Source of the DNA: Scatophagus argus
Lineage: Eukaryota > Chordata > Actinopteri > Scatophagidae
DNA: 64,000 bases
Assembly: GCF_020382885.2 (NCBI RefSeq)
Contig: NC_058506.1
Span: 19,198,318-19,262,317, forward strand
Reading direction: 5' to 3'
Below are positions 48,113-57,640 of this stretch, piece after piece. The notes under the pieces are model-generated. The model saw only the letters and a list, made by a program, of their open reading frames with translations, was not told the origin of the DNA and did no database searches. A program made the translations under genes and the position numbers. Position 1 is the first letter of the stretch. Each line of letters begins with the position of its first letter.

Positions 48113-51100
48113 CGCTGCAGAAAAATGCTGCTAAACACATAAAGGGATGGGACTTTAAACCAGAATGATGGTTCGATTCGTGGAGTCTTTTCACAACATG
48201 CAGGAAGCAGGAAGTTGTGCCAACAACCAGCGCTAACCCCTTCCTGTTTCTACCGACACAAAATACCAATACAAATAAAATTCACAAAACAACTAAATAA
48301 ATAACTCAGGATGTCTCCCTGGCTGTTTCCTCCCATCACTCTCCCTCCCATCGAAACCCACATCTGATAAATGTTTGTAAAAACAAGTGAAGATTACCAT
48401 TTCAGTGACACCCCGCACTTTACACTGAGTTAAAGTAGAGTCTGTCAACCTCACGTTATTGTTCAGTCACTACCAAATAACTTTGAAGATTAACACAAGT
48501 TTCTATCATTTATTGTGTTGATGATGATGGGAACATTACATTCAGAAATGTCACAGGTAAGACAGTGAGTGAAAACTGCATTTTAACATCTGTACACCCG
48601 AGCACACATCTGCAACTGAAAGTTATTTCAAAATCCCGCAGCAGCGTGGAAATGTGTGATAAATGCTTTATAACACACCATAACGAAGTTTCATGCCCCT
48701 CGTATTCCCTCTTACTTGGGATGTTTTCTGTAGACCGTCCCGTCCACCCCCACAGTGGTCTTCAGACGGTCCAACCCACGGTTGACTCGGATGCGGTTGG
48801 CGAGGGTCGCCAGGGCGGCGGCGCAGAGACAGGCGGCGCGTGAGGAGATGGTGTCACACACGAGACGCACCACGCAGGAGTCGACCAAGTCCCACTTCAA
48901 ACCCAACTTAGTCAGAATACTCTGAGTGTTTTCCAGACCTTTGTCCTGCCTGGACGACAGATAGGGACAGGAAATAAAGACAATGTGAAGGAGCAAAGAG
49001 GACGTCTGAATGGAGAGACAGAACGATGAACTCCTTCGGAGTAATTTAGTTTGAGAGAGACTCATCGAAGGAGCTTAGGTGTTTCATGTCAGAAGAGAAT
49101 TTATCTGAGTGGGTGTCACAAACACAACACAAAGTGCAGACTGATTGGTTATGCTGACTGTACTCAGTCTATTTGTTATGGTGATGTGAGTCAGCAGGTC
49201 GGAGCTCACAGACACATTAGATGCGCTTCCATCCACCTGATTCTGTGTCCACAAACTGCTTATGTTGATGAACCAACTCCCAACAGTCATAACAGTAGTG
49301 GATGGAAAAACCTCGAAAATATGCATTTTCCTTTGGTGATTTTTCTGACAATGAGGTTAAAATTTAGATTACATTTGGATGGAAACTTTGGATATGAAGT
49401 GAATCAAAGTAACCTCGTGTCTGCTGCTGCGGTACGGGGACACAGTATGATGCCTCATTAGGTTACAGCTCTTCTTATACAGTGAACAAAGCCTGTGGAT
49501 TATTAGTGAAAAGTATGAGCTGCACTGCAGACTGGAAATCAGATCAGTGCAAAAGCCACAAGTGCTGCGCAGCCGTTACTATGACGCCATTACACAGACT
49601 GACTTGTGGAGGGACGGCTGAGTTTGCACTGACAACCAACTGCAACAGCCATACAGAACCTCCTCTATCTGATGAGCTATGATGCCTCCTGATTAAAGAG
49701 CAGGTAATTGGCTTAAGAAGCTTCGACGGGACACTCACTGCTCAATCTCAGAGATGAACTTTGTCTCAAATTTTCCCGGAGTCAGCAGCGCCTCCGAGGC
49801 CTGTCCCTTAAACAGCAGCTTGTCCTCCGTCAGCCTCACCAGCAGCAGCCGGACGATTTCTCCCAGATACATGCCGCTGATCATCTTCTCAAAGCTGCGA
49901 GAGATGACAAACAGGTGAGAAACATCCATCAGCCGTCAGAACGCCAGGAAAACTTTCACACTGTAGGTATTTTTTTGTTCCTGCAGCTCCTTCTCACTCG
50001 TTATTTTCTGTTAGTGGAAGCATTTTCTGAGCTGGTCTCATCACATGAGAGGAAACTGACTCCAACATCTTGTTGGATGGACTGCAGTGACGTTCGTGAT
50101 CCCCAGAGGATGAATCCTAACAATTTAGGGGTCAAAGTTTTCACTGTGATATCTGATGATGTTTCAGCAGAAATGAGAAGATCTTTTACTGTGATCATAT
50201 CTGGCATTTTATTCTGGACAAACAGTTCAGGGCTTGTTTATTTGTGGATTGACAAATCGTTTCAGCAGTAAAAACATTTCTTCCACTTGACCGTCATGCT
50301 TACGTGTGCACACCGGGGTTGATGGACATCTTGTCCACCATCACGTCAAACTCGGTCAGGATGTCCTTCAGGGAGCCGTCGTCCCCGAAGCCGCCCCACT
50401 CCGTGTTGATGCACATCCGCCCGTCCTCGCCCTCCACGCGCTTCACGTTCTTCATCTCCTCCATGTAGCAGGCGTTGGTTCCCGTACCTGCACAGGAACA
50501 GAAGCACGACAGAAGATCCAGCGGATTAAATCAGATGTGTTCATTCACTGGACTGTACCTCCACCTTCTGCTCGTTCTCCACCCCCTTTAGTTCACCCCA
50601 CCTTTAGTGTCTCCACCACACACACACAGAACAGCGATGTAATCACCTCCAGAGGGAGAGCGTTTGATTCATCTTCAAGCGAGCCCTCAAACAAAACTAA
50701 TTACAGCAGAGAAAGGAGACATTTCACTGCCATAGCACGACCCTCATTATATCTAATGTGATCTCGCTGTCAACGAGCCTCTCCTGCTCACCAGGTAAAA
50801 CACATTATGTCCGTCAGGTGAGACTCGATGTGCTCAATAAGGCTCGGGAACACCTGAGAGGAGCTGTTTTCCATGATAAGCTGTTTCCAACACTACCACT
50901 TATCTGCAAGGCTGAAACAATGCCTTGCAGAGACATAAAGCCGCTGTATCAGAACATTTTTCTGTGCTACTTTTACTTCAGTACAAAACCTGAGTACTTG
51001 ATGTCTTCCTCCGATCCATGTGAGCCCTAATGGTCTGAGGACCTCCTGGAGTTGTTAATTTATTAAAATGTTTGGTTACCGATGATCATGCCGATCTCAC

Positions 51101-54100
51101 AGCTCTGGTCCCTGTAGCCGCAGCTCATCATCGTGCCCACCGTGTCGTTCACCATGGCAACTGAGCCTATATCGTAGTCCTGCAGAGAGAGACACAGCGA
51201 TAGACAGGTGTGTTAACGTCCTTCCTATTTATAATCTGATCTGTATACCAAATAACCTGTCTACACACACACACACACACACACTGTGATACAAGAGAAA
51301 CTGCAGGGCAGCACATTACTTTTCATTAGAGCCTGAGCTGCAATCTGACTGAAAGCTAAGAAACAACACACAGAGAGACAAACAACATCCAGAAATATCA
51401 AAAACATCCAAAACCGTCCGAAAAACGACCACATGTAGCCGCCGTGACACACACGCGATGGTAAGTCAGTGTGGAGAAAAGGTCAGTTCAGTTATGGCAG
51501 GTTGAAGTAAAGCCACACTGTATTTAAAGTATCAAAAGTACACTAATATACCAGATTATATTGGATTGTTGTCACTGTGTGAGCGGCATGGTAATGTTTA
51601 ACTGCTTCGTACAGATGTTTGCATAGATTACATGAAGGATTACTTTGTGGTAATTTGATTAACATGTCTGCATCAAAATGTCCTTTGTTATATCCAACAA
51701 GGTCTGCTTATGTGTATTTAACTTTTAAGAATACACAGATTTGGGGATTTAGAGGCGCGTTCTGGGAAACAGAAGCTGGTTGAGAGAAACCAAAACCCAA
51801 AGCTACTCCTTCAGCTTCTCGCTGCAGCTTTCTGCACCTCGGACTTGAGTCCATCACATCCTTGAACTGAACGTGAGCCACGTCAGCCTCAGTGTGTTAC
51901 ACTGACCCCTCTCCTCTGAATGGCCTCTTTCAGTAACTTCACCACGTCTTTTCCTTCCACTCCGGAGCATCTGAAGCCTTTGGTCCAGCGGATCAGGATG
52001 CTCTGTGCAGAGAGAAGGTTTTATTTGAAAGTGTTATGAAAGAATAGGCACAATTTGCGTAAGTGTGTGTGTGTGTGTGTGTGTGTGATACCTTGTCGAT
52101 TTCTTTCTGTTCACAGGGGAAAGAGAAGGTGAAGCCCAGAGGAAGAGTTTGTCCCTTCAGATTCTGAGAGATGAGGAAGTCATAGAGACAGGCCGCGATG
52201 TGGTCGAACAGCTGGACGGACAGAGACACAGACAGACAGATGTGTAACTGCGACATCTGGAACGTCTCAAACGATACATACAGACAGCAGGAATATCGCG
52301 ATGATGCTGGTAATGCAGGAGTTAAAATGGCGACTGGAAAGAAGTCGCTCTCCTAAATGTATTTGGATTTTTTTTCTGTTTGTTCCTTGACTGTTTTTTC
52401 GTTTCTGACGCCGTGTGTCACCTGCTCTCCGGGTCCCAGCATCATTTCCTGTGGGATGGCACAGATCTGACTGTCCATCTTCAGCACCATCTGCTCCTCC
52501 TCCACCACCCGGACGTGAAGCACTCGGAAGTTTGTTCCTCCGAGATCCAACGCCAGGAAGTCACCTTTCTCTGCCGGAGGAAGGGACAGCGGATTGGTTG
52601 ATCAAGGATTAAGAGAGTGAAAAAAGTAAAGAATGAGGAAGTTCTTTGTCCTGCATTAATAAAGTTAAATATGTTTAAATGAATCTAAAGAAAAAAATTT
52701 GATAAAACTGGTGCCTAAAATCAGAGGAACTCAAGTTTATAAACTCTGGCATGAAAATAAACAAGAAATGCTAAGTTAAACTGAAAATATGATAAAAGAT
52801 GAGTTGATTTCATCAAATTCCTCTCTGATGTCTTACAGCATCAGTCCATCAGTCAAACTGAAGTATAAAGAGCCTCACCCGTCCCGTCCGGCGTGGCCCT
52901 GACGAATGTGGGCAGCATCTTGACGGGCGCCTTGTGATGAGAGTGTTTGCCCAGACCTCGAATCAGATCCTTCTTCAGTCGAGCAGAAACCTCCTTCAGC
53001 TTCTCCAGAGACAGACGGAAAGGCTTCAGGTAGACCTGCACCTGCACAGAGACAGTCAAACAAATACACGAATGAATCCGAACAGACTGGATGTGCACCA
53101 ATGAACAGTTTATGTTACAATCACCGTCACTATTTTACCCCCATTTCTGTCTTTAATCACATTTTATGTGTTTACAAAAACAAAGGTGAAAACGTTCAAA
53201 CATAAAGACTGAAACAGAGAGACTTTCTTACTTTGAGAAGTTTTAAGCTGAATTATGATTATTGTTCATTTGTCTGTTTGTTTGGTGTTTTTTAGCTTTT
53301 TGTTTCGTTTTAATTTCTCTATTTAAATTTTACAATTATTGGTCTTCAAAAAACACACAGCACACAAACATTACGAAACACATTTACACAGTCAGCAGAA
53401 AAATATTAATATTGTCGTATTTGGGTTGCAGATCGTCCACAAAAAGCAACTATTAGAATAGAAAACCCTGAAACGGTTAAAAATAACAAGAATAAATGAT
53501 CAACTTCAAAGTGCTTCACATGGTTAAAGCAGGATTAAAACCTTTCAGGAGACACTGAAGGAAATAAAATCGTTAAAAATAACACCAAGATGAAAGGTGC
53601 AGATGTGACTTCGTTTATCCACAAGATGGCAGCGTTTTCCCCAACATCTGCAGCATCAGGCAGCAGGTCACTGACCGGTTCAAACAAACAGCTTTATCTT
53701 CCATCACTGCGGTCAGAGCTGAGGCTGAGACAGAAATCAACACGGAAACACACTTCGACACAACAATACTGATTATTATTATTATCAGTACTGCTGTGTT
53801 GAAGCGCAGCAATCATTAAGCTATGAGGCATTTCAGCTTTCAACAAAACTGAATGAACTGTTCCAGGATGTCATCGTCTCCCCTTCTCTCAGTGAACCTT
53901 TACTGAAGTAAAAGTACTGTGAGTACTGTGTGACACAAACAGTTACGACTCTCAGGAATCTTCACTCATGGGGAGTCTTTGCCTTCCCGGAGAGCCGAAG
54001 ATTTTGATTAACAAATTCTCCAAGTTATAAGTCTATGATTTTCTATTTAACATCTCGGTTTCACCTTGCAGAAGCCAAATGCTCAAAACATGTTTGACCT

Positions 54101-56941
54101 GCAGTACATTCAAAAAAAGACACGTATGTCTCAGACCTCTTGAGTTTACGCTGCTCTGTTTCTGTGATGCGAAACGTTTTGGCAGGAAGAGGCCTGGCTG
54201 GTACGACTTGTAATGATCCTCTGGAGATGCCAGCAACAATTCACTCTCCTCTTCCTGTTTTCCGCTACCTTCAAAACTGGGAAAAACACTGCACGGTTTT
54301 TACCAGCAGCACTGGGCCCATCACCCTGACATGATGTGCAGCTTCCTGTGCTGTTTCTATGCCCGGCCTGTATCGTATTGTCTGTGACGGACCTCCCAAC
54401 AAAGTGAACTTCCTTTTTGGATAATAAACTTGAACTTGAGTGCATGAGCAATTATCGTTCTTTTTTCTTTCTTTCTTTTCTTCTTTTTTTATTTAGAGAG
54501 AAATGGTTAAACAATAACTTGTGGGAACATCTTTTTGGCATTTTCTTTGCTGAAGTCATTGCTAGAAGATGTTGTTTACTGTAAAATGTTGTGATCAAAC
54601 CCAGACAAACAACAGCTTTTGGATGCGGTAACATAAAGTCTCGCTTTAACCTTCCAGATAATCCAGGTAATCTGTCAGTGAACGAGACCACAAAGACCCT
54701 CAACACAATCTGAGCCAACTAAACCTGAACCAGCTGAAATCAGACTGAAAGCTGATTTGCTTCTGGCTTCTTGTGGATGAGGGATGCAAGATGTCCCATC
54801 CTCAAATCTCATGTACAAGAAAAACTCTCAAAAGCTGAAATGGTGCCAAAGTTAGCCAAGTTATTGTTTATTCACTGTTTGAGTTTGATATCTTGGACTC
54901 TGCTCAGTGACATAAAACAGCTGACATCTTCCCTCTCTGTGAACAGGCGTGTAAGCTTTCATTTAAGATCAGAGTGTGTGAACCTGTGAAATGTGTCTTT
55001 GCTTGTGTGACGCGTTTGCGTGTTTGTCTGCTCAGCACCGGGGACATTCAAGGACGCTCGTATTTCTGTTGGCTGGATTACAAACAGGATCTGTAAGTGC
55101 CGTGATGGTATGATGGTGAATATGCTTCCTTTGTCAGACTGGTCGGTTTTATTACATCATCACACATGTCCATTACTTTAAGTCTGTGAAATACCTCAGG
55201 CAGGTTTCGACTGTCCTGCTGCTGTGCTGTCCACTCAAGAGGACGGTAAATGTTAGCGGCAGGCCTGTCTAAAATGAAAAACCATCTGATCAGGTCAGAT
55301 TTCAGCAAACCTGATCAGAATAAACCTGCCAAGATTTCTCTTCGCACCTGACGCACACACACTTCACGGTTTAGTAATTTTTGAAACTGTGGGTCTTTCA
55401 TACAAACAGCTGAGGAGCTGCAGTAATTTTCCACAGACATGTTTGTTCACGCTTCATCTCGTGTCCTGTTAGACTCTTTCTTCATCTCCCTCTCTTCTAT
55501 GATTTCCTCCCTTTCTTTCTGCCTCTACATGCTCGTTCCCGCTGTTTCGTCTGCAGAGGAGTGGCTCACTTCATTCCTACATCATGACTCGGACCGTTTG
55601 GACTCCTAAACGAGTTTTAGATCAGCTTGAGCCAACATGCAATATAGAGTAAATCCCTGTGCACATACAGTACGCACACACAGGAACACACAGGAACAGC
55701 AAACCTGTGCCCTTATATAAGCTTCAGAGTGTATTTCCTCACACTGAAGAATTACACTCTTGCAAGCAAAAAAATCCTGCATTTAAGAAGTAAAATTAAA
55801 GTAGGTGAATGCACAAAAATATTAGCATTAGTACCTAAAGTAAAAGTTGTAAAAGTGTACAAATGTGTTATAGTTTATATAGTAAATGTACTGCTGCTGC
55901 TGCTGGGGAGATTGTAAATTTCTCCCTGGGGATCAATAAAGTCTTACTGGCATGTTAATATCAGATTTTTTTTGGTTGATTGATGTGTATTATTAATCTA
56001 AATGAAATCAAACAAAGGTGGAGTAAAAAGTACAGTGTTTTCATGTAAGATGTAGAGAAGTAGAAATGCAGAAAACTGTGCTGATAATTCTTGTGGTATT
56101 TAAAACGCAGGGCTTTTACTTAGAGTAATTTCTTTGCATTGCTGAACTGGTACTTCTACTTCAGTAAAGGATCTGAACACTTCCTCCTCCGCTGCTAGCA
56201 TGGCCGCAAACCTTTCGTCTTGTTGTGTGGGTGATGAACGCCAAAGAGGTGAACACATAACTGAAACAACGTTCCTTTTGAATGATTGAGAATGGGCGTT
56301 ATGATCAGAGTCAGAGTGATAAGACAGAGAAATGAAGAAGGTGCAGGTTGTCATGCCTGTAGATGAGTGCAATAAACATCACAGCTGACTCTTGTCAGCT
56401 GCTTGTAATAGTTTTGCTTCCCCCCCCCGAGCTTTCCAAATTTGACCTTGTGTACTTGTGGCCATGGCGATGAAAACTGGAAGTCTTCTGTTGAAGAAAT
56501 AAGGAAATTAAGTCATGCTTCAAGTAATTTCTGTTCATCTGTCACTGAGTGGATCCTTCCCCGTGAATCAGACTGATAAAAACTCTGTGATTTCCTAATC
56601 TTTCCTTTTAAAGTCCACTTTTACCACAAGTTCACTTTTTTCAAATAATCTCTGAATGTGTTTTGTTGTTGTTTATTAGTCAAGAAGTACTTTGTGTACT
56701 TTTGACATATTTTAAAGGACTTTAAAGGATCTTCTTTAAAGATAATAATATGTACACTGATATCTCGAATGTTCACCACTTTAGAATAAAATGGGGTCTT
56801 TTCTCCTCTGCACCAGCTGAGGGAAAGTGAACAACCGTCAAACCATCAGACTCGTCTATCTTCTGTTCAGGTGAGACGTACCTTACTGAGCGTGTCCGGA
56901 GGGATGCCGTCCAGGTGCAGGGTTGAGTTGTTTCCGCTCAT
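47576..56941 (-). CDS. hk3: single-domain hexokinase (HK3 locus), complete, 10 coding exons
   Basis: Phosphorylates hexoses with ATP, the first step of glycolysis; probably cytosolic, because the hydrophobic mitochondrial-binding start of HK1/HK2 is absent. Coding exons, 5' to 3': 56941-56882, 53041-52879, 52570-52422, 52211-52092, 52002-51907, 51179-51080, 50487-50304, 49894-49739, 48949-48716, 47786-47576. The interior lengths from exon 3 on (149, 120, 96, 100, 184, 156, 234) fit hexokinase gene structure. The product is 490 residues: [11 protein letters not shown] (80-90), TK (171-172), catalytic VNDT (Asp208), [11 protein letters not shown] (230-240), NTEW (Glu259), FEK (Glu293), [13 protein letters not shown] and EDGSGKGAA. 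Thr rather than Cys in GTGTN argues against glucokinase. It most resembles the C-terminal half of HK3. An in-frame TGA lies five codons upstream of the ATG, so the protein begins here. Oddities are an acidic tail at 470-490 and EWGGF for the usual EWGAF. The hk3 symbol rests on adjacency to uimc1; the hexokinase call is certain. Confidence 0.93.
48060..48110. repeat. (GT)25 microsatellite, hk intron 9
   Basis: Fifty uninterrupted bases of GT between coding exons 9 and 10. Confidence 0.97.
48716..48949 (-). CDS. hk3: hk coding exon 9
   Basis: [17 protein letters not shown] to [17 protein letters not shown], the adenosine-binding region. The acceptor is CCAG|GCAGGAC; the nearer GGCAG would break the frame. 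Confidence 0.93.
49739..49894 (-). CDS. hk3: hk coding exon 8
   Basis: [20 protein letters not shown] then [20 protein letters not shown], with Glu293 as a further sugar ligand. [15 protein letters not shown] is typical of vertebrate hexokinase C-terminal halves. Confidence 0.95.
50304..50487 (-). CDS. hk3: hk coding exon 7
   Basis: [11 protein letters not shown] and [15 protein letters not shown], with Asn234 and Glu259 as glucose ligands. The Gly at 262 replaces the usual Ala. Donor GTAAGC; ends in a split Thr codon. Confidence 0.95.
51080..51179 (-). CDS. hk3: hk coding exon 6 (catalytic Asp)
   Basis: [20 protein letters not shown] to CEIGMII. Asn207-Asp208 are the sugar-binding Asn and catalytic base. 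Confidence 0.96.
51907..52002 (-). CDS. hk3: hk coding exon 5 (sugar-contact Thr-Lys)
   Basis: [17 protein letters not shown] contains Thr171-Lys172, equivalent to the glucose-contact pair of glucokinase. Exactly 32 codons. Confidence 0.95.
52063..52088. repeat. (GT)n / (CA)n microsatellite at the hk exon 4 donor
   Basis: About 13 dinucleotides; on the sense strand CA repeats begin right after GTAT of the donor in an 89-base intron. Confidence 0.92.
52092..52211 (-). CDS. hk3: hk coding exon 4
   Basis: [13 protein letters not shown] to [18 protein letters not shown], the conserved sugar-side strand. The donor GTATCA is followed at once by a CA repeat in an 89-base intron. Confidence 0.95.
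52422..52570 (-). CDS. hk3: hk coding exon 3 (phosphate-1 loop)
   Basis: [20 protein letters not shown] carries the ATP-phosphate binding loop DLGGTN. Phase-1 acceptor, phase-0 donor GTGACA. Confidence 0.95.
52879..53041 (-). CDS. hk3: hk coding exon 2
   Basis: Encodes [20 protein letters not shown] to [14 protein letters not shown], the small-domain N-terminal helix and first conserved block. Tandem acceptors TGCAG/GTGCAG could drop the first two codons. Confidence 0.92.
53753..53804. repeat. 20-bp imperfect inverted repeat in hk intron 1
   Basis: Arms 53753-53772 and 53785-53804 match at 17 of 20 positions, and the loop is a 12-base TTA repeat. In a minus-strand (hk-sense) RNA two of the three mismatches are G:U pairs. 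Confidence 0.75.
55895..55945 (+). repeat. LINE-tail-like repeat fragment
   Basis: GATTGTAAATTTCTCCCTGG GGATCAATAAAG resembles the 3' end shared by fish LINEs; related fragments lie near 60.97 and 35.02 kb. Confidence 0.4.
56140..56200. repeat. 'TTCAGTAAAGGATCT' repeat fragment
   Basis: ACTTCTACTTCAGTAAAGGA TCTGAACACTTCCTCCTCC, same family as 1835-1882, in hk intron 1. Confidence 0.5.
56882..56941 (-). CDS. hk3: hk coding exon 1 (start codon)
   Basis: ATG in AGCAAAATGA context (A at -3), 20 codons ending [10 protein letters not shown], donor GTACGT. The exon starts at about 56957 after the acceptor CCCCTGTCCAG, and an in-frame TGA precedes the ATG. Confidence 0.85.
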
Positions 56942-57344
56942 TTTGCTCACTGCTCACCTGGACAGGGGAGGTTAAAGGGTCAGTTGATCCAAATTACAAG
57001 ACGTATTGTCTGAACATTGAGGCATCAGACAGCCTCAAACAGAAGGATAAATGTTATCACGGCAATAAGACATGTGTAATAATATTTTATAATCCAATGC
57101 GTCTTAAATCATTTCTTTGCATTCTCACGTGGTCACAGTGGGCTGAGGTAAAGCACCTTAACACTGGTTAACACAGTGAGAAGCTAGCTACTAGCTAATG
57201 CCGCGCACAGTGAGACAAAATGTTAGCTTGTCAGTGTTTTTTGGACCCCGTAAAAAATCGTGACAATATCGCTATCTTAAATTGTTCTTAAATGTTAATG
57301 CTAGCTTGCTAACACGCTCACTTTTAACAGGTATAATGTTTTCC

Positions 57345-57480
57345 ATTTTAGATTAGATTAGATTCAACTTTATTGTCATTAGACATGTACAGGTACAAGG
57401 CAACAAAATGCAGTTTAACATCTAAACAGAAGTGCAAAAAGCAGCAAGGGAAGATACAATAAATAAATTAATAGTATGTA
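57345..57480. repeat. dispersed repeat 'TTCAACTTTATTGTCATT'
   Basis: TAGATTCAACTTTATTGTCA, CAGGTACAAGGCAACAAAAT and GCAGTTTAACATCTAAACAG form a recurrent teleost repeat (by memory) in the hk 5'UTR intron. Confidence 0.45.
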
Positions 57481-57484
57481 AATG

Positions 57485-57640
57485 GTATATTATGTCAATA
57501 ATGTTGCATGTTACATGCTAACATTTGCTAATTTGCACCCAACACAAATTCAAGTTTGATGGCAGCGTCATCAGCTCCGTAGGTACTTGGACATAAACCG
57601 AAATATTGGGTAAATAAGTCAAGTGAATTAGATTTTATTT
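57485..57640. repeat. dispersed 'CATGCTAACATTTGC' repeat, copy 3
   Basis: TTACATGCTAACATTTGCTA then CAAGTTTGATGGCAGCGTCA, in the hk 5'UTR intron; similar to 18.5 kb. Confidence 0.5.

Larger units (their letters stand above)
53042..56881 (-). other. hk intron between coding exons 1 and 2
   Basis: 3.8 kb without a supported gene. Contains an imperfect hairpin at 53753-53804, fish-type repeat fragments at 53.9, 55.9 and 56.15 kb, and otherwise nothing recognised. Confidence 0.6.

Noticed and set aside
47683..48138. Minus-strand frame of 151 codons with a His-Thr repeat
   Set aside because: Translation of the GT microsatellite and intron sequence of hk; crosses the exon 10 acceptor in the wrong frame.
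50306..50761. Plus-strand frame of 151 codons
   Set aside because: Antisense of hk exon 7 continuing into intron.
47576..56941. Glucokinase (gck) as the identity of the hexokinase
   Set aside because: GTGTN rather than [20 protein letters not shown] rather than YEKLIGGKYMGELVR, and uimc1 as neighbour all point to the HK3 lineage.
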